A DNA stretch of 64,000 nucleotides from an uncultured Clostridia bacterium (GTDB lineage Bacteria > Bacillota > Clostridia > Lachnospirales > Cellulosilyticaceae), in assembly GCA_937981575.1 (NCBI GenBank), contig CALJNR010000110.1, forward strand, positions 1 through 64,000, in the 5' to 3' direction. This document shows, piece after piece, positions 20,176 to 29,285 of the stretch. Under the pieces are notes generated by a model. That model had not been told where the DNA came from. It worked only from the letters and a program-made list of their open reading frames with translations, and did no database searches. Position 1 is the first letter of the stretch, and each line of letters begins with the position of its first letter. Both the position numbers and the translations under genes were made by a program.

Positions 20176-21273
20176 CTAAATAATCGTACCTCCCCCAATG
20201 ACTCTATCTCCGTCATAGAATACGAGAGCTTGTCCTGGGGTTATGGCTCTTTGTTTGTCTTCAAACTCACATAAAACCATATCTTCTCCGGCCATTTTGA
20301 TTGTGCAGGGCGCTGCCTTATGGCTGTATCTGATTTTAGCAGAGCATTTAAGCGTGCCTTCTAATTTTTCAAAAGGCATAAAATTAAGCTGATTGGCATA
20401 AACAGTATGTGTCATTAAATCTTCATGATCACCAATCACTACTGTATGATCATCCGGATTAATCTTCGTTACAAAAACGGGCTTTCCCAGAGAAAGTCCA
20501 AGCCCTTTTCTCTGTCCTATAGTATAATGAATAATGCCTTTATGCTGCCCGATTACGCTGCCCTTTTTAGTAATGAAATTCCCTTTTTTTGGTTTTTTTC
20601 CTGTTTCCTTTTCGATGTAAGAAGCGTAGTCATTATCAGGTACAAAACAGATTTCCTGACTGTCTGGCTTAGTGGCAACAGCCAGTCCTATTTTTTTGGC
20701 TATTTCCCGCACTTCGTCTTTTGTATAATCGCCCAGCGGCATCAGCGTATGTTCGAGCTGATACTGCGATAGATTATAAAGCGCGTAAGTTTGATCTTTT
20801 GCCAAAGTTTTGGACTGTTTCAAAGTATATCTTCCAGTATCTTCATCTTTTATCACCCGCGCATAATGACCAGTTGCAATATAATCTGCTCCTATTTGAA
20901 GTGACTTTTGCAGCATGGATTCCCATTTAACATAGCGGTTGCAGGCAATACAAGGATTAGGGGTTCTGGCATTTTGATATTCTTCCAGAAAGTAGTCTAT
21001 AACATGTTTTTTAAAATCATCTCTAAAATTCATAACATAGTGAGGAATATCAAGCTTTTGACAGACCCTTCTGGCATCATCCACAGCTGAAAGCCCGCAG
21101 CATCCGCCATCTCTGTCTTCTTCGGTGTCTTTTTGCCAAATCTGCATGGTCAGTCCTATAACATCATAACCCTGCTCTTCAAGCAGATAGGCGGCAACAG
21201 AGCTGTCCACCCCTCCTGACATTCCTACAACTACTTTAGGTTTTGCATCCTTTTGATTTGATTCATTAGGCAT
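20176..21273 (-). CDS. mnmA: tRNA-specific 2-thiouridylase MnmA
   Basis: From [11 protein letters not shown] this is 365 residues. The PP-loop ATP site is SGGVDSS. The two catalytic cysteines are in NPCIACNR and SQEICFV. The C-terminal domain ends in [15 protein letters not shown], as in family members. MnmA uses sulfur from the cysteine desulfurase to form 2-thiouridine at U34 of Lys, Glu and Gln tRNAs. The start overlaps the last 8 nt of the IscU-like gene, indicating coupled translation. A longer reading frame runs through that gene and is unlikely. Sharing an operon with iscS gives the sulfur donor directly. Confidence 0.95.
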   Translation of the reverse strand: MPNESNQKDAKPKVVVGMSGGVDSSVAAYLLEEQGYDVIGLTMQIWQKDTEEDRDGGCCGLSAVDDARRVCQKLDIPHYVMNFRDDFKKHVIDYFLEEYQNARTPNPCIACNRYVKWESMLQKSLQIGADYIATGHYARVIKDEDTGRYTLKQSKTLAKDQTYALYNLSQYQLEHTLMPLGDYTKDEVREIAKKIGLAVATKPDSQEICFVPDNDYASYIEKETGKKPKKGNFITKKGSVIGQHKGIIHYTIGQRKGLGLSLGKPVFVTKINPDDHTVVIGDHEDLMTHTVYANQLNFMPFEKLEGTLKCSAKIRYSHKAAPCTIKMAGEDMVLCEFEDKQRAITPGQALVFYDGDRVIGGGTII

Positions 21274-21715
21274 TGCAGCAACCTGCTCCTTCTGTGTGAT
21301 CATGATGATCAATATCCGGCTTAGGTTCTTCGAGCCCCTCGATTGCAATATTATTTTTTTGTGCGTAGTCCCATAAAGCCGCGTGAAGTGCTTCTTCCGC
21401 AAGAAGAGAACAGTGCATTTTAACAGGTGGAAGTCCATCTAAAGCTTCTGCCACTGATTTATTCGTAATTTTGAGCGCTTCTTCGATGGTTTTTCCAATA
21501 ACAAGTTCTGTTGCCATCGAACTTGTTGCTACAGCAGCGCCGCATCCAAAAGTTTTAAACTTCGCATCTTTTATAATCTCATCTTCTATTTTAAGATACA
21601 CTTTCATAATATCTCCGCATTTTGCATTGCCTACAGTGCCAACACCGCTTGCTTCTTCAATTTCTCCAACATTTCTTGGATTCATAAAATGATCCATTAC
21701 TTTTTCACTATACAT
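21266..21715 (-). CDS. iscU: Fe-S cluster assembly scaffold IscU/NifU N-terminal type
   Basis: A 149-residue scaffold starting [10 protein letters not shown], with GAGGTGA upstream. The three cluster cysteines are in [14 protein letters not shown] and [10 protein letters not shown], at the usual spacing. The C-terminal tail [11 protein letters not shown] is rich in His and Cys beyond the normal fold, as is common in clostridial NifU-like proteins. It receives sulfur from the adjacent cysteine desulfurase and builds [2Fe-2S]/[4Fe-4S] clusters in the cytosol. The order is iscR-iscS-iscU-mnmA. Confidence 0.93.
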   Translation of the reverse strand: MYSEKVMDHFMNPRNVGEIEEASGVGTVGNAKCGDIMKVYLKIEDEIIKDAKFKTFGCGAAVATSSMATELVIGKTIEEALKITNKSVAEALDGLPPVKMHCSLLAEEALHAALWDYAQKNNIAIEGLEEPKPDIDHHDHTEGAGCCNA

Positions 21716-21753
21716 TATCTTCACCTCACGTTTATCGTTTTGCACATCTTTTA

Positions 21754-22932
21754 TTATTTTGCACTCTTTAAAAACTCCTCATATAATGGAGACATGTCTC
21801 TCATTCTTTGTACGATCTGAGGCATCTTTTCAAGAACATAGTCTATTTCATTTTCAGTATTATATTCACCTAATGTAAACCGCACTGAACCATGGGCCTT
21901 TTCATGAGGCATGCCTAAAGCCAACAGTACATGTGACGGATCAAGAGATCCTGAAGTACAGGCTGATCCGCTGGAAGCTGCTACACCATTCATATCTAAA
22001 AGCAGCAGCAGCGATTCGCCTTCAACAAATTCGACAGCAACGCTTACATTATTTGAAAGCCTTTTTACTGGATGTCCGTTAAGCTTGCAGTAAGGAATCT
22101 GAGTAAGCAGTCCATCTATTAGTTTATCTCTAAGCTCAGTAAGACGGGCTATCTTTGCATCAAACGCGCCATAGGCCAGTTCTATAGCTTTTCCGAGTCC
22201 TACAATGGCAGGTACATTTTCTGTTCCTGAGCGTCTGCCTCTCTCTTGTGCGCCGCCATGGATAAAGGGACCGATTTTAAGGCCTCTTTTAATATAAAGA
22301 ACACCTATTCCTTTAGGCCCGTTAATTTTGTGGCCTGATAAAGATAAAAGATCTATATTTTGCTCTTTGACATCAATTTTTACCTGTCCAATAGCCTGAA
22401 CCGCATCGGTATGAAAAGCAATCTGATGCTCTTTTGCAATTTTTCCTATTTCAGCAATAGGCATGATCGTACCTATTTCGTTGTTCGCGTACATAATACT
22501 AATTAGTATGGTTGTGTCTTTTATTGCTTTTTTCACATCTTCCGGATCCACTATGCCGTCGCTGTCTACATCTAAATAAGTAACCTCATAGCCTTGTTTC
22601 TCTAAGTATTCACAAGTATGAAGCACGGCATGGTGTTCAATTTTTGATGTAATAATGTGATTGCCTTTATTTTTATAAGTTTCAGCAATGCCTTTGATTG
22701 CCCAGTTATCTGATTCTGTTCCTCCGCTTGTAAAAAAGATCTCGTTTGTGTTTGCCCCTAAATGCCTCGCAATCGTTTCGCGCGCTTCATCAATGGCTTT
22801 TTTATTGATTTGTGCCAGTTGATAAACGCTGGAGGGATTTCCGAAGTTTTCCATAAAGTATGGAACCATAGCTTCAAATACTTCTTTTTTGACGGGAGTA
22901 GTCGCTGCATTATCTAAATAAATTTTATTCAT
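21754..22932 (-). CDS. iscS: Cysteine desulfurase (IscS/NifS)
   Basis: A 392-residue PLP enzyme of aminotransferase class V. It begins YLDNAATTPVK; the PLP lysine is in SLSGHKINGPKG, and the persulfide-carrying cysteine is in SSGSACTSG near residue 325. It removes sulfur from cysteine for the IscU scaffold and MnmA, whose genes follow. The gene is 42 bp downstream of the Rrf2-family regulator. Confidence 0.95.
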   Translation of the reverse strand: MNKIYLDNAATTPVKKEVFEAMVPYFMENFGNPSSVYQLAQINKKAIDEARETIARHLGANTNEIFFTSGGTESDNWAIKGIAETYKNKGNHIITSKIEHHAVLHTCEYLEKQGYEVTYLDVDSDGIVDPEDVKKAIKDTTILISIMYANNEIGTIMPIAEIGKIAKEHQIAFHTDAVQAIGQVKIDVKEQNIDLLSLSGHKINGPKGIGVLYIKRGLKIGPFIHGGAQERGRRSGTENVPAIVGLGKAIELAYGAFDAKIARLTELRDKLIDGLLTQIPYCKLNGHPVKRLSNNVSVAVEFVEGESLLLLLDMNGVAASSGSACTSGSLDPSHVLLALGMPHEKAHGSVRFTLGEYNTENEIDYVLEKMPQIVQRMRDMSPLYEEFLKSAK

Positions 22933-22974
22933 GATTATTCCGCTCCTTCAATCAGCTTATATACAATAAGCGAC

Positions 22975-23424
22975 TTAAATATAATAGATGTGTGATGCGT
23001 TTTCATTAATCTTTTCGTATTCTTCCATCAGCTGTTTCAGACTAATATTATCTACGACTTTATTAATGCTATCCCTAATTTTTTCCCAAACAGATTTTGT
23101 CACACACTTCCCATCCAGTGAACATTGATACTTATTATCTTCACAGGTACAATCTGTTGGTGCAAGTGACCCTTCTAAGGCCCTTAAAATGTCTCCTATC
23201 GTAATGTCTTCAGCAGCTTTTGCTAAGAAATAACCGCCTTGAGCGCCTCTTATACTGGATACCAATCCGCCTTTTTTAAGGAGTGCCATCAGCTGCTCCA
23301 GATAGTTTTCTGACATACAAAGCCTTTCAGCAATACTTTTTAAAGAAATATGTTTATCTTTCGAATAGACCGCAAGATCTACCATTGCCTGCAAACCATA
23401 TCTTCCTTTTGTAGATAATTTCAT
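22975..23424 (-). CDS. iscR: Rrf2-family regulator IscR-like
   Basis: A 149-residue protein starting MKLSTKGRYGL (GGAGG upstream). It has the Rrf2 winged helix (ISLKSIAERLCMSENYLEQL) and three cysteines in the loop DCTCEDNKYQCSLDGKC that could hold an Fe-S cluster, as in IscR. It heads iscS-iscU-mnmA and probably represses or senses the Fe-S state through them. Close CymR-type relatives lack these cysteines, which favours IscR over CymR. Confidence 0.87.
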   Translation of the reverse strand: MKLSTKGRYGLQAMVDLAVYSKDKHISLKSIAERLCMSENYLEQLMALLKKGGLVSSIRGAQGGYFLAKAAEDITIGDILRALEGSLAPTDCTCEDNKYQCSLDGKCVTKSVWEKIRDSINKVVDNISLKQLMEEYEKINENASHIYYI

Positions 23425-23437
23425 TTTATTTACCTCC

Positions 23438-23499
23438 AATCCCTAGTTGATTCGTAGGAATTATATACACAGCATATCACCGGGATTTTTTTTTGTCAA
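23438..23499 (-). promoter_or_regulatory. iscR promoter with candidate Rrf2 operator
   Basis: Minus strand: -35 TTGACA (23494-23499), 17-bp spacer, -10 TATGCT (23471-23476). Downstream, between the -10 and the start codon, is an imperfect palindrome AATTCCTA...TAGGGATT (23438-23462) that could be the IscR binding site. Confidence 0.55.
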
Positions 23500-23620
23500 T
23501 ATAAGTCCTTTAAAATGGTAATTGTTTTTTATTTCTTTTTTTACTGAACATATTATCGACTCATCACCTTTTCATCTGGCAGTCTTGATCCACAGATGAA
23601 AACGTGCTTTTTCACATATC

Positions 23621-23653
23621 AAAAAAAGAGTCTCCTCTCGAGACTCTTTTTTT
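23621..23653. terminator. Strong bidirectional intrinsic terminator
   Basis: Arms 23621-23633 and 23641-23653 with GAGTCT/AGACTC core and flanking A and T runs on both sides. No annotated gene ends at it: the nearest upstream gene on the minus strand ends 400 bp away, which suggests an unannotated transcript. Confidence 0.8.
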
Positions 23654-24057
23654 ATGAAAAATGGAAATCCGCTTATCCATTAGGCAAGCAGCACCTATTT
23701 AAAGGTGTACGCTTTATCCTCTTTATGAAATAGTAAAATCAATACTGCACATTTCACTCATATTTGAAACGCTCTATGAATATACTTGAATATATTGAGA
23801 GATTTATATAATTAAATGAGCTTCGAACTTAATAAATAATATATCTTTTAAATATACTACCTACTAGTGACTTCTGCCCTGATACCGGTTCGCTTAAGAG
23901 CAGGACTATCTTTAGATTACTAAAAATTTTATTAGTTCGAGGCCCATTGTTTTACAACAAACAATAAATTGATAAAAGGGGATACTCTACCATTTTACAA
24001 CTCTATGCTATATATTATTCTGATCCTATGAAAATGTTCCTATCTCCCACATATATT
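23654..24057 (-). ncRNA. Candidate structured non-coding transcript ending at the 23.6-kb terminator
   Basis: This 400-bp stretch has no convincing reading frame. On the minus strand it contains several potential hairpins in order: CTGCTC...GGGCAG (near 23879-23907), CACCT...AGGTG (near 23693-23706), AATGGA...TCCATT (near 23662-23683), and then the strong terminator. It does not match the conserved cores of RNase P, tmRNA, SRP RNA or common riboswitches that I know. It may be a small RNA, a long 3' untranslated tail of the GH3 gene, or non-functional spacer. Confidence 0.3.
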
Positions 24058-25299
24058 TTATTCTATAACTAGTATTTTTCGTTCCACTTTTTTTGACAAA
24101 ATTTTTCTTACCGATTCGTTTAATCTCTCATCTGATAATATTCCCTGTTCATAGGCATCGCCTAAAGCCTTTGAAGCTTCCTCAATGTCCTTAGGCATAA
24201 GGATCAGATCATTGCCTGCTAAAACGCTCATCACAACTGCCTCCCCCTGCTCATAATTTTTTGATATAGCCCCCATGTTCATGGCATCTGTTATAAACAA
24301 CACTTTGTTTGTATCAAATAAGGTTTTCATATAGTCAAACCATCTAGCTGAAAGAGTGGCTGGATACGTATCATCTATATCTTTTACAATAAGGTGCCCC
24401 ATCATCATAACATCTATCTCTTTTTGAAGCGCTTCCAAAAACGGTACAAGTTCCTCTTTTTCCAGCTCCTTTGAAGTTTTATTCACATAAGCAAGGCCAA
24501 GATGCGAATCTTCTTCTGTGTTACCATGTCCTGGAAAATGTTTGAGAACTGGCTGAACATCTTCTGAAAGAAGCCCTTCTGAGTAACTGATGACCATGGG
24601 AGACACCTGCTCTTTTTTTGTTCCAAAACTTCTTCTGCCGATGACCTTATTGCTCTCATTATTATAAATATCAGCAACTGGTGCAAAATTAAGATTAAAT
24701 CCTAGTTCACTAAGCACTGCACCAATTCTTTTCCCTTCGCTGTAAGCAAGCGTTGTATCTCCTGTTTTTCCTATTTCGAAAGCTTCCATGAAAGGCTTTT
24801 CCACAAGGTTTGGATTTTGCCCAATGCGGCTTACGATCCCGCCCTCTTCATCTACGCTTATAAAAAGCGGAATCCCCGAAAGGGTTTGAAGGTCCTTAAT
24901 CAGAGCCTTAGTCTGCTGTTTTGTTTGGATGTTAGCCTTAAACAAAACAACTCCGCCTACTTTATAGTTTATGATTTTTTCTTTAATATAGTCGTTAACT
25001 GATGTAACAGGGTTTCCGCTCTCATCTGTTTGAATATCAATAATAAAAAGCTGCCCTATTTTTTCATCCAGACTCATTTGTTTAACCCGTTCTTCTATGG
25101 GATCTATTACTTCATGTAAAGGCACATCCTCTATAAATTCTCCTTTATCTACAAGCTTGGTATCACTTATTTCATCTTTACTGCTGCTAGCCTCTTTACT
25201 CTGCCCTAACTGATCTGCTGAATGAATAGCTTCCTTTGCACATCCATTTAAAAGCAGGCTTCCACAGATTACTGTCAATCCAATCATAAGTTTATACAT
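24058..25299 (-). CDS. Glycoside hydrolase family 3 lipoprotein (NagZ-like beta-N-acetylhexosaminidase)
   Basis: A 413-residue protein with a lipoprotein signal (LLLNGC, Cys at residue 20), so it is anchored outside the membrane. The GH3 N-terminal domain shows KHFPGHGNTEEDSHLGL, the NagZ signature with the His-Asp catalytic dyad, and the nucleophile Asp is likely in ITDAMNMGAI. The protein would remove N-acetylglucosamine from muropeptides during wall recycling, as Bacillus NagZ (YbbD) does outside the cell. It stands alone. The family assignment is firm; the exact substrate is inferred. Confidence 0.88.
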   Translation of the reverse strand: MYKLMIGLTVICGSLLLNGCAKEAIHSADQLGQSKEASSSKDEISDTKLVDKGEFIEDVPLHEVIDPIEERVKQMSLDEKIGQLFIIDIQTDESGNPVTSVNDYIKEKIINYKVGGVVLFKANIQTKQQTKALIKDLQTLSGIPLFISVDEEGGIVSRIGQNPNLVEKPFMEAFEIGKTGDTTLAYSEGKRIGAVLSELGFNLNFAPVADIYNNESNKVIGRRSFGTKKEQVSPMVISYSEGLLSEDVQPVLKHFPGHGNTEEDSHLGLAYVNKTSKELEKEELVPFLEALQKEIDVMMMGHLIVKDIDDTYPATLSARWFDYMKTLFDTNKVLFITDAMNMGAISKNYEQGEAVVMSVLAGNDLILMPKDIEEASKALGDAYEQGILSDERLNESVRKILSKKVERKILVIE

Positions 25300-25445
25300 T
25301 TCCTATGCTCCTTTTACATTATTTTAAAAAGTTACGCTTGCAGCATTGCAATACTGCCTCTTATTTATATATAATAAAGTAAATGTTTATAAAATAATAA
25401 ACTAGAATTTTTAATCAGCAATTCGCCCTCAAAGGATGTGACTAA

Positions 25446-26150
25446 ATGGAAAATACAAGTAACATGGAAGCACTCAAGAACGCTTTATATGATAAAACAT
25501 ACAACTGCCCGATCTGCAGCAAAAACTTTGCCGCCAAAACTATAAAGGTTGGTAAAAATCAGGTTATTTCTATTGATAGTGATTTATATACCAGATATTC
25601 TATCGTCAACCCGCTTCTCTATGATGCCCTCGTTTGCCCCTACTGCGGCTATGCAGCGCTTGTTAAATCTTTTGACAGTCTTCTTCCCAAACAAAAAGAA
25701 TGGATTAAAACTCAAATTTGTGCCAACTATAAATCACATCCATATTCGGAATATACAACTGTTCATGAAGCTATCCATAAACATAAAATGGCGCTCCTAA
25801 CCTGCATTACTAAAAAAGGCAAAACAGGTGAACAAGCTTATATTGCACTGCGTATCGCCTGGCTTTACCGCGACCTTGGAGATGAAGCTCAAGAACTGTC
25901 TTTTATTCAAAGAGCTTACGAAGGCTTAAACGAAGCCCTATCGACTGAACGCTTTCCTTTGTTTGGTCTTGATGAAGTAACCGTCATGTACATACTGGCA
26001 GATATAGGCTATAGACTTGGCAAAGTTCTGGAAGCTAAAAGATTCTTATCTACAGTTATTACATCTCCCGGCATCTCACCACGTATCAAAGACCGGGCCC
26101 TTGATCTTAAAGATAAAATATTTCATGATTTAAATGAGAGTGAAAACTAA
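25446..26150 (+). CDS. DUF2225 zinc-ribbon protein
   Basis: A 234-residue protein with two CxxC pairs (YNCPICSKNF near residue 20 and VCPYCGYAAL near residue 63), likely one zinc site, and a C-terminal helical region resembling tetratricopeptide repeats (ALRIAWLYRDLGDEAQELSF, DIGYRLGKVLEAKRFL). This is the DUF2225 family, widespread in Firmicutes and of unknown function. It has a good local start with GGATGTG-like upstream sequence and converges on the next gene with a shared terminator. Confidence 0.8.
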   Translation: MENTSNMEALKNALYDKTYNCPICSKNFAAKTIKVGKNQVISIDSDLYTRYSIVNPLLYDALVCPYCGYAALVKSFDSLLPKQKEWIKTQICANYKSHPYSEYTTVHEAIHKHKMALLTCITKKGKTGEQAYIALRIAWLYRDLGDEAQELSFIQRAYEGLNEALSTERFPLFGLDEVTVMYILADIGYRLGKVLEAKRFLSTVITSPGISPRIKDRALDLKDKIFHDLNESEN

Positions 26151-26153
26151 AAC

Positions 26154-26175
26154 AAAAGACCCTTAGGGGTCTTTT
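26154..26175. terminator. Bidirectional terminator
   Basis: Perfect hairpin AAAAGACCC/GGGTCTTTT with a 4-nt loop between convergent genes. The right arm touches the stop codon of the minus-strand gene. Confidence 0.88.
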
Positions 26176-27236
26176 TACCATGCTGGATATTTACAGAGCC
26201 AAGTCTCATTTTCTTCATACTGCATGAACAAATCACTAGAGAGCTGCTCTATTTCTCTTGAAAGTTCTATGCCATTTAACAGCTCTTCTTCTATGTTATG
26301 AGCTCCCAAATAAGCTCCTAAAATATTGCCTGTAACTGCTCCTGTACTGTCACTGTCACCATCATGATTAACAGCCAGCAAAAGGGCTTTCTTTAAATCT
26401 TTTGGATAAGATAAGGCGGCATAAACAGCAATTGCAAGTGTTTCTTCGGCAGTAAATCCCTGTCCAAGGGTTTTTAACTTTTCATAACAAGGACTGCCTT
26501 CCTCAACAAGCATAACTGCTCTTTCCACCGATTGAACGCATTCCTCACAGCTTTCTTCCTGCTTTGCTCTTTCCAGCGACCTATTAACTGCTTCTAAAAG
26601 TTCAGCTCCCTCAATAATATAATGAATAATAGATGCAAACATTCCTGCTGCCAAATAGCCCGTTGGATGCCCATGAGTAATTGCCGCTGACTGCACGGCT
26701 ACACGAAACACGTTTTCTTCACTTTCTGCCAGCCCTATTGGTGCCACTCTCATGATCCCTCCGCACCCCTTGCTGTCATTAATAGGTTTTTTTAGTGTAC
26801 CCATTATCCCTTTTCCTAAAGTAGTAATACATGTTACCCCAGGGTCTCTGTAAGCATGCAGCGCCTTCAGCTTAATCAGCCAGCCGTCATAGGCACTCGG
26901 TGTCCAATGAGGCGTTTTTAACCCTTGGGTGTACAGCCATCTTAGATATGCCCTGAAAATTGCTGATATAGTGTCTGTGACTGTCTTTTCCACGCCTAAC
27001 TTATTAGCTCTTGTTATGCTTCTAATAATACCTTCTGCTGTAAATAATGTCATCTGCGTATCATCAGTAATTCGTGCATATTTACAATCATTAGGAGCCA
27101 GCAATCCGCCTATGCCTGCTTCTCCATGGATTTCTAAAATCTTCTCATAACTCATAAATTCTACCGGGGCACCTAATGCGTCTCCAATAGCTCCACCTGC
27201 TAAACATCCATAAAAGTGCTGTACATTTCGCTTCAT
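26175..27236 (-). CDS. ADP-ribosylglycohydrolase family protein
   Basis: A 353-residue DraG/ARH-like protein. Two metal-binding segments define the family: DDTQMTLFTAEG near residue 63 and NHDGDSDSTGAVTGN near residue 300. GDALGAPVEF is near the N-terminus. Such enzymes remove ADP-ribose from proteins or small molecules, or act on related N-glycosyl compounds. No ADP-ribosyltransferase, macrodomain or nitrogenase gene is adjacent, so the substrate cannot be inferred. Confidence 0.85.
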   Translation of the reverse strand: MKRNVQHFYGCLAGGAIGDALGAPVEFMSYEKILEIHGEAGIGGLLAPNDCKYARITDDTQMTLFTAEGIIRSITRANKLGVEKTVTDTISAIFRAYLRWLYTQGLKTPHWTPSAYDGWLIKLKALHAYRDPGVTCITTLGKGIMGTLKKPINDSKGCGGIMRVAPIGLAESEENVFRVAVQSAAITHGHPTGYLAAGMFASIIHYIIEGAELLEAVNRSLERAKQEESCEECVQSVERAVMLVEEGSPCYEKLKTLGQGFTAEETLAIAVYAALSYPKDLKKALLLAVNHDGDSDSTGAVTGNILGAYLGAHNIEEELLNGIELSREIEQLSSDLFMQYEENETWLCKYPAW

Positions 27237-27606
27237 TGACTAGCTACCTCCAGCTTATCCTAGTGATTTCTATAATACTTCAATTTTATCAACTTCTGTG
27301 TTATTTTTCAATCATTATTCTTAGGAAATCCTATGCTTTTCTATTCCAATTTAATCTTATTTATACTGTCAAAAATAAATCCAATGAATTTTTTGGTATT
27401 TGTGTCCCTTGATACAACTTGTTTCCATACTGACTTACATTTAATGGATGTTGATATCTTTATTTTTCTTCTTGTTAATCCATTAACAAATAATACCACA
27501 TTTATAGGAAGTCCTCTGCATCACTCGTAGACTAAATACAAAAAACTGCTTATAGTGTCTGACATTCTAAAAACACTATAAGCAGTTCTCTTTTTATATT
27601 AAACTA
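27237..27606. other. 370-bp intergenic region between the ARH-family gene and ilvB
   Basis: AT-rich DNA with a 65-codon plus-strand reading frame (27333-27530) that has no ribosome binding site or family resemblance and is probably chance. A 9-bp inverted repeat TTAATGGAT/ATCCATTAA lies at 27441-27486. The ilvB terminator is at 27544-27587. Confidence 0.5.
27544..27587 (-). terminator. Terminator at the end of the ilv operon
   Basis: Perfect 15-bp stem (27544-27558 and 27573-27587, core CTTATAGTGT) followed on the minus strand by six U residues, 20 bp after the ilvB stop codon. Confidence 0.9.
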
Positions 27607-29271
27607 TTATTCTAAAATCAAATCATTAATGGCGGCTCCAGGTGCTACCATCGGCAGAACCTTTTCATCCATTCCGATATGGCAGTTAAGGACTGCTGGT
27701 CTATGCGCATTTAATGCTTCTTTGAAAGCCTCTTTAAAAGCTTCCTGAGTATGAATATCATAGCCTTGTATACCATAAGCCTTAGCCAGAAGTGCAAAGT
27801 CAGGGCCGCGGTCTAATGTGGTCTGTGAATATCGTGACTCATAGAAAGTTGTCTGCCACTGTCTTACCATTCCAAGTGTTGAATTATTCATAATAATAAT
27901 AATAACAGGAACGTTGTAGTGGGATATCGTTGCCAGTTCGTTACAGTTCATACGGAATGAGCCATCCCCTGCAATATGCACAACTTGGCACTCCGGCATG
28001 CCGATCTGCGCGCCGATACTTGCCCCTGTACCATATCCCATTGTGCCAAGTCCTCCTGAACTTAAGAAAGTCTTTGGCTTTGTATATTTATAAAACTGAG
28101 CAGCCCACATTTGATGCTGTCCAACCTCTGTTGTAATAATGGCCTCACCATCAGTTTCTTCATAAATGCTCTCCATAATAAACTGCGGCCTTAAGTTCTC
28201 ATCTCTTTGATAGTCAAAATGGAATTCTTCTTTCCAGCATTTAATCTGATGAATCCAATCCGCATGTTCATTTTTTGGAACGACTTCTAAAAGCTTTGTA
28301 AGAATTTCCTTAAGGTCACCTATTACGGCGCTGTATGCGCTGACATTTTTGCCAACCTCAGCTGGGTCAATATCAATATGCAGAATGTTTGCTTTAGGCG
28401 CAAAACGGGATACATCACTGATAACTCTGTCACTAAATCTAGCACCAAGGGCAATGAGCAGATCACACTCCGTTGCTGCAAGATTAGATGCCTTGCTGCC
28501 ATGCATGCCGATAAGTCCTGTTGAGTAAGGATGTGTATCTGGAAAACCTCCGATCCCCATTAGTGATGTAGCAACCGGTGAATCAATTTTTTCAGCGAGC
28601 TTAAACAGTTCTTCATGGGCATTACTTCGGATAACCCCGCCCCCGCTGTAAATAAGAGGTCTTTCACTTTTACTGATAAGTGCCAGTGCCTTTTCTAAAT
28701 CCTCTGCCTTTATCGTGTGTACCTGTTTTTCAATTTCTTTTGCTTCTTTTTTCTTGAATTCGCAGATCGCTGCTGTAATATCTTTAGGAATATCAATAAG
28801 AACAGGGCCAGGCCTTCCAGATTTTGCAATATAAAAAGCTTCTCTTATGGTATCTGCAAGTTTAGTCACGTCTTTGACAATATAATTATGCTTTGTAATA
28901 GGCATTGTGATCCCTGAGATATCAACCTCCTGGAAGCTGTCTTTTCCTAAAAGTGAGGTTGATACATTTCCAGTTATCGCAACCATTGGCACTGAATCCA
29001 TGTAAGCAGTAGCAATTCCTGTTACCAGATTAGTTGCTCCCGGCCCCGAAGTTGCAATACATACCCCAACCTTTCCAGTAGCTCTGGCATAGCCATCCGC
29101 TGCATGGGAAGCCCCTTGTTCGTGAGCTGTTAAAATATGCCTTATGCGATCACTGTTTTTATAAAGCGCATCATATATGTTAAGTACCGCTCCCCCTGGA
29201 TACCCAAAAACCGTATCTACTCCTTGTTCTGCCAAACACTCAATAAGTATTTGTGATCCATTGATTTTCAT
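27607..29271 (-). CDS. ilvB: Acetolactate synthase large subunit (first copy, after ilvD)
   Basis: A 554-residue thiamine-diphosphate enzyme that condenses pyruvate to acetolactate, or pyruvate with 2-oxobutyrate. The N-terminal GYPGGAVLNIYDAL, the catalytic glutamate in TAHEQGASHAADGYAR, and the ThDP/Mg motif GDGSFRMNCNELAT are clear, with QVGQHQMWAAQ-like EVGQHQMWAAQF before it. It is 14 bp downstream of ilvD. A second large subunit with its regulatory subunit heads the locus at 38-40 kb, so this copy has no small-subunit partner beside it. Confidence 0.94.
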   Translation of the reverse strand: MKINGSQILIECLAEQGVDTVFGYPGGAVLNIYDALYKNSDRIRHILTAHEQGASHAADGYARATGKVGVCIATSGPGATNLVTGIATAYMDSVPMVAITGNVSTSLLGKDSFQEVDISGITMPITKHNYIVKDVTKLADTIREAFYIAKSGRPGPVLIDIPKDITAAICEFKKKEAKEIEKQVHTIKAEDLEKALALISKSERPLIYSGGGVIRSNAHEELFKLAEKIDSPVATSLMGIGGFPDTHPYSTGLIGMHGSKASNLAATECDLLIALGARFSDRVISDVSRFAPKANILHIDIDPAEVGKNVSAYSAVIGDLKEILTKLLEVVPKNEHADWIHQIKCWKEEFHFDYQRDENLRPQFIMESIYEETDGEAIITTEVGQHQMWAAQFYKYTKPKTFLSSGGLGTMGYGTGASIGAQIGMPECQVVHIAGDGSFRMNCNELATISHYNVPVIIIIMNNSTLGMVRQWQTTFYESRYSQTTLDRGPDFALLAKAYGIQGYDIHTQEAFKEAFKEALNAHRPAVLNCHIGMDEKVLPMVAPGAAINDLILE

Positions 29272-29285
29272 CGTTTACCCCCTGC

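Noticed and set aside
23930-23950. TTAGTTCGAGGCCC, resembling a tRNA T-arm
   Set aside because: The flanking bases do not form the 5-bp T stem and no acceptor or anticodon arm can be found.
27333-27530. A 65-codon plus-strand reading frame in the gap between the ARH-family gene and ilvB
   Set aside because: No ribosome binding site, no recognisable domain, and composition like the surrounding AT-rich spacer.
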